IMG/VR virus record: IMGVR_UViG_3300017740_000088
Span: 1 to 22,910 of that record
Source: a virus
Reading direction: 5' to 3' (one strand)
DNA: 22,910 nucleotides
A program made the position numbers and the translations under genes. Position 1 is the stretch's first letter, and each line of letters opens with the position of its first letter. The notes under the pieces are model-generated. The model saw nothing but the letters and a program-made list of their open reading frames with translations. It made no database searches and was not told where the DNA came from. Shown here in pieces: positions 5,791 through 12,998 of the stretch.

Positions 5791-6249
5791 ATGAATAGAG
5801 ATAATATGCCACCACTACTTTATGAAAGTGAACTAGATAGAATTAATCAACAAAAAGCCATTGAATATTTAATGACTAAATGGAATTTTACAGCGTATGA
5901 TTGTCCACCTAATTATCCATTAGACTATCTATGCAAGAGAGATAAAGATACTGTAGCTTTTGTTGAAGTTAGAGTTAGAACTAATAGAATGAATAAATAT
6001 CCCACTATGATATGTTCATTAAAAAAATATAAATTTGCTAAAGAAGTTGGTGAATTATTTAACATCCCTATTTTGTTCTTAGTTCATTGGACTGGATGCG
6101 GAACTACAGCTTTTATAGATATGGTCTCCAATGAACCAAAACTAGACATTCAATTAGTCGATTACAGGAATGATGTTAGGGATTTAGAACCTATAGTCCA
6201 TTGGAGTATTGATAGCTTTACTATACTAAATAAAGCAATTCAACACTAA
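5791..6249 (+). CDS. PD-(D/E)XK-like nuclease
   Basis: A 152-residue protein with the layout of a small restriction-endonuclease-like nuclease: N-terminal helix (INQQKAIEYLMTKWN), then PLDYLCKRDKDTVAFVEVRV (43-62), where D45 and E59-V60-R61 fit the D-(x)n-ExK core with Arg in place of Lys, then a conserved-looking helix KKYKFAKEVGELFNIPILFL typical after the core. Similar small phage proteins act as Holliday-junction resolvases or DNA end-processing nucleases. CAGGAG lies 7 nt upstream of the ATG. It is the last gene of the ERF/SSB operon, a logical place for a recombination nuclease. The Lys-to-Arg change leaves catalytic activity uncertain. Confidence 0.6.
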   Translation: MNRDNMPPLLYESELDRINQQKAIEYLMTKWNFTAYDCPPNYPLDYLCKRDKDTVAFVEVRVRTNRMNKYPTMICSLKKYKFAKEVGELFNIPILFLVHWTGCGTTAFIDMVSNEPKLDIQLVDYRNDVRDLEPIVHWSIDSFTILNKAIQH

Positions 6250-6262
6250 ATTTTTAAAATTC

Positions 6263-6319
6263 GACCTTCATAGAAGCTCGTACAGACGTTTTTAGGTAGT
6301 CTTTGATACTAGACTACCC
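6263..6319. repeat. 57-bp imperfect direct repeat, right copy
   Basis: Begins GACCTTCATA and ends CTACCC; aligns without gaps to 2589-2645 (45 of 57 identical). It contains an 8-bp stem GGTAGTCT / AGACTACC with an 8-nt loop (6295-6318), which is absent from the left copy. It lies between two convergent genes and its last bases overlap the end of the metallophosphoesterase gene. No T-run follows the stem on either strand, so it is not a standard terminator. Confidence 0.6.
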
Positions 6320-7417
6320 TATGGATTTAGACCTTTTCCAGTTTAAAAACTCTACCCCTTCTTCAGGATCACTAAAGCAAGTCACAAAAGATTGCTCTGA
6401 TTTAGCATCAGGATCAACTACAACAAAGATACTTTCAAAACCTTGTGCATGAGCATCAAATTCAAAATTTAACCTTTCATGTGCGTAACTATCCCACCAT
6501 TTATAACCTTTAGCTCTACAAACCCATACAGTCTCACCACTTTCATCTAAAGGAGTCTGCATGATGCTACCAGTATGTAAATGACCGGCTATGTATAAAT
6601 GACATCCACGTCCTTGGCCTAACATAGCAGCTCTTAATACTCCATGTAATTTATTGTAGATACTTGATCCTTTAAAGTTATGCTTGTTATACATTTTAAA
6701 TTCCCTACCATTAGGAAATTGAAAATTAACTTTTATACCCCAGTCATCCTCAAGAATATTTTTTGGTTTTAACATCCATTTAACTGGATCACCTGATCCT
6801 GACCATGCACCATGATTACCGCTAATTGCACAAATAGGATTACATCCTTCTTCAGATACTAACCATTGTACTAATTGCCATGCTTGATGAGTAGTTGTCT
6901 CAGAATAAGCGTAGTTTCTAGCCAAAAAGCCTATCCAATTATCTAAATGGTCGCCAATCATTATACCTCTTACGTGAGGTTTATTGTCTTGTACTACCTT
7001 AATATGTTTTAATAATGTAGGTATATCTGCGTGTGGACTATCAATGTGAATATCACCAAAGACATTAAATCCTACAGCACCATCAATATTAATTTTTATT
7101 TTAGTTTCATCTTTATAAATTTTGTGAGCTTTTTTCTTTTCAAAACTTGTAGCCATTTTTTCTAATAGTTGGTCTACCGGTAATTCATCAGATGGTATAA
7201 ATGGTACTTCAAACGCTTCAAATGGAGATTCTTTTTTTTGTTCTACATTTCCTGATTCTTCTAAATCTACTAATGATCTAGCTTGTTTTAAACGTGATTT
7301 TAAAGCGTATATAGTTAAACCAAGTTCAGTAGCTAACCCTTGTTGATTTTTTAATCTTTTACCTTCACCAACATCATCTAGTTGTTGTAAAAGCCTTCTA
7401 GCTTCTTGTATTAGCAT
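6314..7417 (-). CDS. Calcineurin-like metallophosphoesterase with N-terminal HTH
   Basis: A 367-residue protein. The catalytic domain (about 115-350) has the dinuclear-metal motifs in order: GDIHIDSPHAD (121-131), GDHLDN (155-160), GNHGAW (200-205) and AGHLHTG (277-283). Residues 1-50 look like a helix-turn-helix (QQGLATELGLTIYALKSRLK), followed by an acidic linker; phage members of this group often carry such a DNA-binding front end. The enzyme probably hydrolyses a phosphodiester, plausibly in DNA, but the substrate cannot be told from sequence. It overlaps the SNase-like gene by 7 nt. It is the last gene of the leftward late operon and ends inside the right copy of the direct repeat. Confidence 0.85.
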   Translation of the reverse strand: MLIQEARRLLQQLDDVGEGKRLKNQQGLATELGLTIYALKSRLKQARSLVDLEESGNVEQKKESPFEAFEVPFIPSDELPVDQLLEKMATSFEKKKAHKIYKDETKIKINIDGAVGFNVFGDIHIDSPHADIPTLLKHIKVVQDNKPHVRGIMIGDHLDNWIGFLARNYAYSETTTHQAWQLVQWLVSEEGCNPICAISGNHGAWSGSGDPVKWMLKPKNILEDDWGIKVNFQFPNGREFKMYNKHNFKGSSIYNKLHGVLRAAMLGQGRGCHLYIAGHLHTGSIMQTPLDESGETVWVCRAKGYKWWDSYAHERLNFEFDAHAQGFESIFVVVDPDAKSEQSFVTCFSDPEEGVEFLNWKRSKSIG

Positions 7418-7713
7418 GATTGGAATCTATTACATTTACCACTTGTTAACATTTTTTCAGATATACTTTCACCTCCCACCATTATATCAGCAATAATTAA
7501 ACCACCATCCATTTTAGTCTTAATAGAAAATTTTTGTGGCATAATGCTTGTTAAATAATCTTTAGCATCTTCACCAGCTACACCACTAGGACTTTCAATG
7601 TTTAAAAGTTTTATTTTCATGTTTTGTAGGATAATACAAAAACCTAAATCTATATTACAACGTACAGTATCACCTGAAACAACTCTTATTAAATTAGCTT
7701 TATAAATATACAT
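7411..7713 (-). CDS. SNase-like (thermonuclease fold) protein, catalytic residues degenerate
   Basis: A 100-residue protein with the staphylococcal-nuclease layout: ANLIRVVSGDTVRCNIDLGF (7-26), MKIKLLNIESPSG (32-44), GEDAKDYLTSIMP (47-59), then KFSIKTKMDGGLIIADIMVG (61-80) and ISEKMLTSGKC. Compared with active nucleases, the GDT aspartate is kept, but the RLxxIDxPE motif reads KIKLLNIESP (Arg to Lys, Asp to Glu, catalytic Glu lost) and the later Arg before the 'lA.v' strand is missing. It is therefore probably an inactive or altered-specificity member. Its ATG overlaps the stop of the 67-residue gene (TAATG). It precedes the metallophosphoesterase, and the two may act together on nucleic acid. 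Confidence 0.65.
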   Translation of the reverse strand: MYIYKANLIRVVSGDTVRCNIDLGFCIILQNMKIKLLNIESPSGVAGEDAKDYLTSIMPQKFSIKTKMDGGLIIADIMVGGESISEKMLTSGKCNRFQSC

Positions 7714-7916
7714 TACTTTTCTACCATAGTTTGTGTTTCTATATCGTATTTAAAGGTTTCAGCGTCATAAGATTGATTAGTTGATGCAAAACCAATACAA
7801 CTTTTTCTAAATTCTAATAGATCGTCCATATTATCTAAATCACCATAGCCTAAATAATACTCTAGCAATTCACCATCAGTATTATAAAAATATCCTCTTA
7901 ATTTTTCAAAAGCCAT
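7713..7916 (-). CDS. Unknown small protein (67 aa) following tail fn3 gene
   Basis: A 67-residue acidic protein: MAFEKLRGYFYNTDGELLEY, with several aromatic residues and an acidic C-terminus. No family recognised. I chose the ATG at 7916 because GGAG lies 9 nt upstream and the start overlaps the stop of the fn3 gene (TAATG); an in-frame ATG at 7964 lies inside the fn3 gene. Its stop overlaps the start of the SNase-like gene the same way. It could be a tail accessory protein or fibre chaperone from its position, but nothing in the sequence proves this. Confidence 0.6.
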   Translation of the reverse strand: MAFEKLRGYFYNTDGELLEYYLGYGDLDNMDDLLEFRKSCIGFASTNQSYDAETFKYDIETQTMVEK

Positions 7917-8881
7917 TATCTTTTTAACTCCGTTACAGTTAATCCACTTCCACCAAATATCCAATATTGATCAGTTGTTTCAGTTGTTTCATACAAAAAT
8001 AAAGCGTATTTAGTTCCGGTAGTACCAGTAACACCAGTAGCACTATCTATAAAGCTAGTAGAATAATTACCTTGTATGCCTTCCGTAGAACTTTGACTGG
8101 TAGCATCACCACTACCTAAAAATGTACAAAAGTTACCACCATCAGTTGCTTTTTCATAATAGGAGTTAGATGGTAGTTTTTGTAACACAATAGCATAAGC
8201 ATATTTACTAGTAGCAATAGTTCTTTTTGAAGCCATTGCATTAGCATTTATTAATAAACCAGCTACTGTACTAGGAATAGTACCTAAAGTTATTTCATTA
8301 CACATAAAGCCATTTAACGTAATTACAGATGAACCATTAAAATATGAAATAGAATCTTGAGTAGTGCTTTCACCAGTAACACTAGAACTTACAACAGAAT
8401 TAAATACACCTGATACAGCATTTAAAGTAATATCACTTGTATTAACTGAAGCAAATGCCGCTGTAACTTCACTTGTATATGATGAAGCAACTGCACTTGT
8501 GTTTACAGCTCTAACAGTAAAATAATATGTTTGATTTTGTGAAAAAGTTACGGAATCGTAAACAAGATTGTATTCTTGATTAGCTGATCTAACAGCATCA
8601 ATAGAACCTATAAGATTTTTAGTACCACTTGAAGATGTTGAATAATATATTTCAACTGATTTTAAATCTTTATTACTAGGATTAGTCCAAAATAAAGTAA
8701 TAGCTAATGGATCACTTGAAGCTGATAAACTTGTAGGAGTTGATGGTAGTGAAGTTGAAGCTGGAACAATTACCTGTTGAGTAGTGTTAAATGTACTGTA
8801 ATTGCCTGCCATGTTTCTAGCACGAACTTTTACATCTATGGTTTTTCCACTTGTTACCGGTGTTAATAATAATTTTGTCAT
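7916..8881 (-). CDS. Fibronectin type III tail protein (J-like C-terminal part)
   Basis: A 321-residue protein. Residues 1-40 (SGKTIDVKVRARNMAGNYST) are the second half of an fn3 domain, lacking its first strands. Residues 46-143 are a complete fn3 domain (SLSASSDPLAITLFWTNPSN to TYYFTVRAVN). The rest is a Ser/Thr/Gly-rich region ending in YWIFGGSGLTVTELKR, probably a distal receptor-binding or fibre-attachment domain. The missing half of the first fn3 domain is at the C-terminus of the J-like gene 9439-11109, with the two lysis genes in between. It starts with an ATGA overlap with the holin gene. Likely at the tail tip. Confidence 0.75.
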   Translation of the reverse strand: MTKLLLTPVTSGKTIDVKVRARNMAGNYSTFNTTQQVIVPASTSLPSTPTSLSASSDPLAITLFWTNPSNKDLKSVEIYYSTSSSGTKNLIGSIDAVRSANQEYNLVYDSVTFSQNQTYYFTVRAVNTSAVASSYTSEVTAAFASVNTSDITLNAVSGVFNSVVSSSVTGESTTQDSISYFNGSSVITLNGFMCNEITLGTIPSTVAGLLINANAMASKRTIATSKYAYAIVLQKLPSNSYYEKATDGGNFCTFLGSGDATSQSSTEGIQGNYSTSFIDSATGVTGTTGTKYALFLYETTETTDQYWIFGGSGLTVTELKR

Positions 8882-9267
8882 TTTCTCGCTACACCTTTAC
8901 TTTTTTCAAAACTTCTACTTGCTGATAATCCTAACATACCCATTAAAACAGGATAAAGCATTGCTAAGTCAAATTCAGGAAATTTAAAATCCAATCCAAA
9001 CGCTCTTAATATTACTTCTAAGATAGGTTGTATCATTGCATGATAGGTTATAGCTATTCCACAAGACCATCCTATAAATGGTCTCCATCCACTAACAAAT
9101 AATGAACTATGTTTAGCTTCTTCTTTGTTTACGCCTATTTGTGCTAAATCTAGTTTTTGTAAACCAGCTAATAATTGATGTTGTAGAGTTATTCTTAAAT
9201 CTTTATCCTCTACAAACTTATCAAGTGTTTTTGTTATAGATGGTATTAATGCTAATAAATTCATCAT
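8878..9267 (-). CDS. Holin, GTA 3TM type
   Basis: A 129-residue protein resembling the 'holin of 3TMs' family from gene transfer agents and alphaproteobacterial phages. The N-terminal 50 residues are amphipathic (LRITLQHQLLAGLQKLDLAQ), followed by the family signature SGWRPFIGW (59-67), a hydrophobic segment (68-88) and another (101-115, AMLYPVLMGMLGL), ending in a basic tail. Holins make the inner-membrane lesion that starts lysis. Two adjacent ATGs (9267, 9264) are possible; AGG is better spaced for the second. The stop overlaps the fn3 gene start (ATGA). It sits behind an XhlA-like gene but no endolysin is adjacent. Confidence 0.8.
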   Translation of the reverse strand: MMNLLALIPSITKTLDKFVEDKDLRITLQHQLLAGLQKLDLAQIGVNKEEAKHSSLFVSGWRPFIGWSCGIAITYHAMIQPILEVILRAFGLDFKFPEFDLAMLYPVLMGMLGLSASRSFEKSKGVARK

Positions 9268-9271
9268 TTAC

Positions 9272-9439
9272 CTAAAAAAAAGATAGTTTAACTAACAGGC
9301 CAATAACTGTAGCTGTTGAGCCTATCATAAGTTGTTCAATTCTTACTAAACGTGCCTTAATATTGTCATATTTCTCTAAACATAATTTTTCGTGATCGTT
9401 TATTTTTTGATCTACTATTGCTACTGTTGGTTTAATCAT
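9272..9439 (-). CDS. XhlA-like small membrane protein (55 aa)
   Basis: A 55-residue protein that starts at an ATG overlapping the stop of the J-like gene (TAATG). The first 37 residues are a charged, probably coiled helix (VDQKINDHEKLCLEKYDNIK), followed by a C-terminal hydrophobic segment (MIGSTATVIGLLVKLSFF). This helix-plus-terminal-anchor design is that of XhlA-type haemolysin/lysis accessory proteins, which often accompany holins. It is immediately upstream of the holin, 4 nt from its ATG. I infer a lysis accessory role. Confidence 0.65.
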   Translation of the reverse strand: MIKPTVAIVDQKINDHEKLCLEKYDNIKARLVRIEQLMIGSTATVIGLLVKLSFF

Positions 9440-11109
9440 TATACATCTCTTAATACACTTACTGTTTCAAAATTAGACTGAGTGCTTTCTTTAAAATATA
9501 CATCATATTCAATAATATGAGGATCATTAGGATCATCCGTTATTGTAACCTCTACAGCGTCTTGAATAGTTCCATCTTCAGCTGTATTACTAACAATAGA
9601 TAGTGAAGATACTGGTGTAGCTACATTCATATAATTAGTAGCAACTGGAGCAGTTGTTTGTGTATATCCAATTTCTTCAGCACTTGTCCATCCATATACT
9701 AAAGCGTCTGTTTCTTGTAACATAACAGAAACACCTAAAATATTATCTTGATTTTCTAAACTCCAACTTACAATTTCAAATGTTTTGTTTTCATATCCAA
9801 GTGAAGGTAAAGTTACATTTACCACTTGCATAGGCTCTAACGCAAATTGCTTTAATGATAAAAGCATAGTCATGTTGACTTGCCTTCTGTTCTTTTCTAA
9901 ATAAATTTTAGCTATTCGTTCACAAGCTACAGATGTATTTGTCATTGGTAATGGTAATTCTTTTTCTAAAACTTCACCATCTTCAGCGATTGCTGTTGTA
10001 GATTTTATAGTTGCATAATCCGCTGGTACATTGTCTGTTTCATCACCCATAAAAATACCTTTTATAGAGTTAAATTGATCTCTACGTGAGTTTTTACTAT
10101 GTATGTCTAATGTACCTACAATATCATCTTCTGTAATAGTCGCTGTAGGTGATCTGTATTCTCCACCATACAATTTAAATTTTCCACCGGAATATACTAA
10201 GTTTCCAGCAAGTGAAGAAAGTATAGTTTCTATATTATCTTGAAAAGAACTAGCTGTATCTAATACACCGTTACAGGTATATCTTTTTTGAGTTGAACCA
10301 TCATCTAATGTGACTAACTCATCACATAAATTAGCAGCTGAACTAAATGTTGTATCATCTATTCTTGCTGTTGAAACACCTAATCCATATTGTGTATTAG
10401 TTAGATAATCTCTTAAAGCTAAAGCTGGATTATCACTCCATGCTGTAGTGTTGTTTCTAGGATCAAAAACTTTAGCTCCTTTAACTTTTACAGTTAAATT
10501 TGGAATACCATTTACATAAATTTCCTGATTGTAGCCAAGAATCATAGGCACACACGCTATTCCTTTAAAAGTATCTGATGCTGTTAAATCAGTATAGGTA
10601 ACAAAATTACTGTTTTGTGTTTGTCCTGTTTGTCCTCTCATAGATGAATCTATATTAGCGTATCTATCACTAGAAGATGGATTTGGATTATATCTTGATG
10701 GAGCGTCTACTTGTCCATTAACTATAGTTAATTCTTCACCATCAAAATAAAATTTTTCAAATTCTTCTACTTCGTGTCCAGCTATACCTAGCAAAATATA
10801 AAGATTACCTCTATCTATATTTCCAGCTATTTGACTTTCAGAAATATATAAGATTGTGCCACCCATTACAGCACTTCCATATACTATTTTTCTACTTTGA
10901 ATAGGACTTCTAATAGTATCAGTTCTACCCATCATAGTGGCCATTTTAGGCATCATAGCTTGAGCTGCAAAGAATAAAGGTACACCAGTAATTATTGTTG
11001 TAGCTGACCAAACTACAGCGTTATAAATTGCCGTTCCTTTTGTTAAACCAAGAGCAGTACCAGCTATCCATTTAGCTGCGTCTGCTATAGCTAATCCAAT
11101 CGCTTCCAT
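9439..11109 (-). CDS. J-like tail tip (host specificity) protein, ends in half an fn3 domain
   Basis: A 556-residue tail protein of the lambda J / GTA tip type. After a hydrophobic N-terminal stretch (Ala-rich, about 1-60) comes the family landmark SPIQSRKIVYGSAVMGGTIL (68-87), then LLGIAGHEVEEFEKFYFDGE, the NPALALRDYLTNTQYGLG block and the 'LSLKQFALEPMQVVNVTLPS' block typical of the central domain. The last 58 residues begin an fn3 domain (PVSSLSIVSN ... EYDVYFKESTQSNFETV) that stops midway at DV. The rest of that domain is encoded at 7916-8881. It lies after the NlpC-like gene, the standard tail-tip position. It should form the tip or baseplate hub that contacts the host receptor. Confidence 0.85.
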   Translation of the reverse strand: MEAIGLAIADAAKWIAGTALGLTKGTAIYNAVVWSATTIITGVPLFFAAQAMMPKMATMMGRTDTIRSPIQSRKIVYGSAVMGGTILYISESQIAGNIDRGNLYILLGIAGHEVEEFEKFYFDGEELTIVNGQVDAPSRYNPNPSSSDRYANIDSSMRGQTGQTQNSNFVTYTDLTASDTFKGIACVPMILGYNQEIYVNGIPNLTVKVKGAKVFDPRNNTTAWSDNPALALRDYLTNTQYGLGVSTARIDDTTFSSAANLCDELVTLDDGSTQKRYTCNGVLDTASSFQDNIETILSSLAGNLVYSGGKFKLYGGEYRSPTATITEDDIVGTLDIHSKNSRRDQFNSIKGIFMGDETDNVPADYATIKSTTAIAEDGEVLEKELPLPMTNTSVACERIAKIYLEKNRRQVNMTMLLSLKQFALEPMQVVNVTLPSLGYENKTFEIVSWSLENQDNILGVSVMLQETDALVYGWTSAEEIGYTQTTAPVATNYMNVATPVSSLSIVSNTAEDGTIQDAVEVTITDDPNDPHIIEYDVYFKESTQSNFETVSVLRDV

Positions 11110-11110
11110 G

Positions 11111-11524
11111 TTAAATCCTTAAACTTCTTACGTTAAAAAAATGCTCTCCAACATCTAAATCAAATGTCTTTAATCCTTCTTTTGAAGGAGCTAATAATTT
11201 ATTCTTATAATAAACTAATGATATGTCTTTAAAGCTATCATCAACTCTAGCTATAGTAGATGTAACAACATCACCATCTTGTAATTTATTTAAATTGGTA
11301 TGTTGTCTAAATCGAACATCAAAAATATCAAACATTGATTTATATTTTAGTTTTACCATTAATTTTTTTACACTATCCACGTCATGCCATTTTCCAATGC
11401 CTTTAACATGATTAATACCAGTAGCTATTTCTACAGCTTCATTAGCAAATAAGATACAATCATTAGCACCCCATTTAAAAGGTTCTTGTAATTTACGTTC
11501 TACAAAATCGTCTAAAATATTCAT
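11111..11524 (-). CDS. NlpC/P60-like (DUF6950-type) tail assembly protein
   Basis: A 137-residue protein whose N-terminus contains PFKWGANDCILFANEAVEIA (15-34), the Cys-containing signature of NlpC/P60-like phage tail proteins in the DUF6950 group, with C23 as presumed nucleophile and H47 in KWHDVDS as a possible partner. The later DGDVVTSTIARVDDSF matches the 'GDVv' strand of the fold. In lambda and GTAs the equivalent gene (K-like) sits just before J, exactly as here. It may be a peptidoglycan hydrolase delivered with the tail or an assembly factor. Lysis function is less likely, given its position. Confidence 0.75.
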   Translation of the reverse strand: MNILDDFVERKLQEPFKWGANDCILFANEAVEIATGINHVKGIGKWHDVDSVKKLMVKLKYKSMFDIFDVRFRQHTNLNKLQDGDVVTSTIARVDDSFKDISLVYYKNKLLAPSKEGLKTFDLDVGEHFFNVRSLRI

Positions 11525-11528
11525 TTAA

Positions 11529-12497
11529 TTAATAAACAATTCCTCTTTTTATAATATCTTCTATTTGTTGATCTATCTCAGCTTGAGTAGGTGTTTTAAC
11601 AACTTTAGCAACTTGTGAATAAGGAATACCCCATAATATCTCTTTATTTTGTAAATCAGCGACATACCGCAAAGAAACATCTCCAGTATGAAGGTTTTGC
11701 TGGTCTTCGTCTGTGAATCTACTAATCCGTGTACGTTTTAAGTTAATTAATGAAGATTCTACATTTAATGTAATGTTAGAAGTATCACCATTTTGTGTAA
11801 TATTCATTGTGTCCATTAAACCAGTAAATATTTCATAAGGTGTTACTGTTAATTGACCATTAACCAAACATCCAAAATAAATTGTACAATCCCTATTTTG
11901 ATATGTCTCGTAAAGTGCGCTAGTCATTAAATTAGATGGAATACCACTTAAAGATAATGTAATACCTTTAGCTTCAACTTTATTTGATTCTCCAATAGAT
12001 GAAATACCACCTAGTTGGCCTGCTCCTACATACGTTTCAGAATCAATCGTTATATTACCATACCCAGTCCATAATCTTACAGCTGGATCAACAACTCTAA
12101 CTTTTGCACCCATACCACTATGATTAGCACATTTATACCATACTTCATCAGGTGCATTAGATGGTACAGTCCATGTATTTTTTGCTCCAGTAGTTCCAGC
12201 AGTACCACTATAAATTTGTCCACCTACTAGAGTAGCGCCATCTTCGCTTGTTACAATAAATAATGGATGATTACTGTTAGAGTTATCAGACTGATCAAAT
12301 ATAACAGTATTTCCCCTAGCTACTGTAAAATCATATTGCTGTAATCCATCTACCTGATATTTATTTCCATTACCAGTTGTCATTACTTTAGTATTAAAAG
12401 TTCTTGTTACGATTCCTGAAAAGTCACAATCAACAGCATAAAATGGCTCTACTACATCACCAGCGATCTGAGATGAAAAGTTAATATTTCTAGACAT
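11529..12497 (-). CDS. DUF2163-like tail protein with inserted cupredoxin domain
   Basis: A 322-residue protein. The C-terminal part (about 139-310) matches the DUF2163/BR0599 tail family: VRLWTGYGNITIDSETYVGA, LGGISSIGE, LSGIPSNLM, PYEIFTGLMDTMN and QNLHTGDVSLRYVADL. The N-terminus (1-37) also belongs to it (PFYAVDCDFSG). Between them, residues about 39-137 form a plastocyanin-like domain: YQVDGLQQYDFTVARGNTVI, HPLF (H77), TWTVPSNAPDEVWYKCANHS and GMG. H77, C123, H126 and M129 give all four ligands of a type-1 copper site. Such domains occur in marine phage structural proteins as surface decorations. The gene lies in the usual place between distal tail and NlpC genes. Confidence 0.8.
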   Translation of the reverse strand: MSRNINFSSQIAGDVVEPFYAVDCDFSGIVTRTFNTKVMTTGNGNKYQVDGLQQYDFTVARGNTVIFDQSDNSNSNHPLFIVTSEDGATLVGGQIYSGTAGTTGAKNTWTVPSNAPDEVWYKCANHSGMGAKVRVVDPAVRLWTGYGNITIDSETYVGAGQLGGISSIGESNKVEAKGITLSLSGIPSNLMTSALYETYQNRDCTIYFGCLVNGQLTVTPYEIFTGLMDTMNITQNGDTSNITLNVESSLINLKRTRISRFTDEDQQNLHTGDVSLRYVADLQNKEILWGIPYSQVAKVVKTPTQAEIDQQIEDIIKRGIVY

Positions 12498-12660
12498 AGA
12501 GATGCTTCCTCATTTCTTCTATTTTAATTTGTTTTTTTCTTTTTTTACGTTGTGATTTATGACCTTGAATAAACAACTCAGGATATAATTCTTTCATCCA
12601 TAATACTTGACCTTTCATTCCTCTATGACTCCTTTTACCATGTGGATTTTTGTCTTTCAT
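12490..12660 (-). CDS. Small basic unknown protein (56 aa)
   Basis: A 56-residue, very basic protein: MKDKNPHGKRSHRGMKGQVL, a helical middle (WMKELYPELFIQG) and a Lys/Arg cluster (HKSQRKKRKKQIK). It looks able to bind nucleic acid but has no named motif. I chose the ATG at 12660 because GGAG lies 6 nt upstream; ATG 12672 abuts the terminator of the neighbouring unit. It overlaps the start of the DUF2163 gene by 8 nt. Its small size, charge and place beside a moron-like unit suggest an accessory gene inserted in the tail operon. Confidence 0.5.
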   Translation of the reverse strand: MKDKNPHGKRSHRGMKGQVLWMKELYPELFIQGHKSQRKKRKKQIKIEEMRKHLYV

Positions 12661-12672
12661 TATTTTCTCCAT

Positions 12673-12700
12673 AAAAAAAGGAGAGTTAAAAAACTCTCCT
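12673..12700 (-). terminator. Strong rho-independent terminator
   Basis: On the minus strand AGGAGAGTT pairs perfectly with AACTCTCCT (9 bp) around a TTTT loop, followed by a run of seven T (12673-12679). It ends transcription of the small gene at 12729-12914. It could also dampen read-through from the upstream tail operon, so partial read-through or antitermination would be needed for the genes to its left. Confidence 0.85.
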
Positions 12701-12728
12701 CTTAATTTTATATTTTAATGTATATTTT

Positions 12729-12914
12729 TTAACACCATCTTTGTATATCAGCTGGTGTGTGTTCTTTAGTTAATTTTTTCATAAAATATTCAGCGTGTTT
12801 TTTTAACTCATAAAAATCTACAAATAAAACACTTTCATATTCAGTATTTACATCTTGTTTTAAAACTACTTGGTAAAGATCGTTTGTTGTTTTTTTCATT
12901 GTTAAAGTTTTCAT
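12729..12914 (-). CDS. Independently transcribed small protein (moron-like, 61 aa)
   Basis: A 61-residue protein (MKTLTMKKTTNDLYQVVLKQ) with strand-rich first half and a helical, basic second half (YELKKHAEYFMKKLTKEH), ending in a lone Cys. No family recognised. The second of two adjacent ATGs is preferred: AGGAG is 6 nt before it, against 3 nt for the first. The gene has its own promoter with the phage's 17-bp operator upstream and its own terminator downstream, although it sits among tail genes read in the same direction. That arrangement defines a moron, which often acts on the lysogen or the host cell. Its 16-nt leader is identical to that of the gene at 121-300. Confidence 0.65.
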   Translation of the reverse strand: MKTLTMKKTTNDLYQVVLKQDVNTEYESVLFVDFYELKKHAEYFMKKLTKEHTPADIQRWC

Positions 12915-12937
12915 CATAATCTCCTGTTTATGATTTT

Positions 12938-12965
12938 AAGATATCACATTGACAACAGGTGTCAA
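12938..12965 (-). promoter_or_regulatory. Moron promoter with 17-bp operator
   Basis: On the minus strand TTGACA (12960-12965) is followed after 16 nt by TATCTT (12938-12943). The perfect palindrome TTGACA-acagg-TGTCAA (12949-12965 on the plus strand) covers the -35 box. It lies in the only sizeable gap within the tail operon. Confidence 0.65.
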
Positions 12966-12998
12966 CAATAAAAAACACTTTTTTTAATTTTTTTTTAT

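Noticed and set aside
6295-6318. Stem GGTAGTCT / AGACTACC as a terminator for the convergent genes
   Set aside because: No T-run after the stem on either strand and the right arm lies in the end of a coding sequence; kept only as part of the direct repeat.
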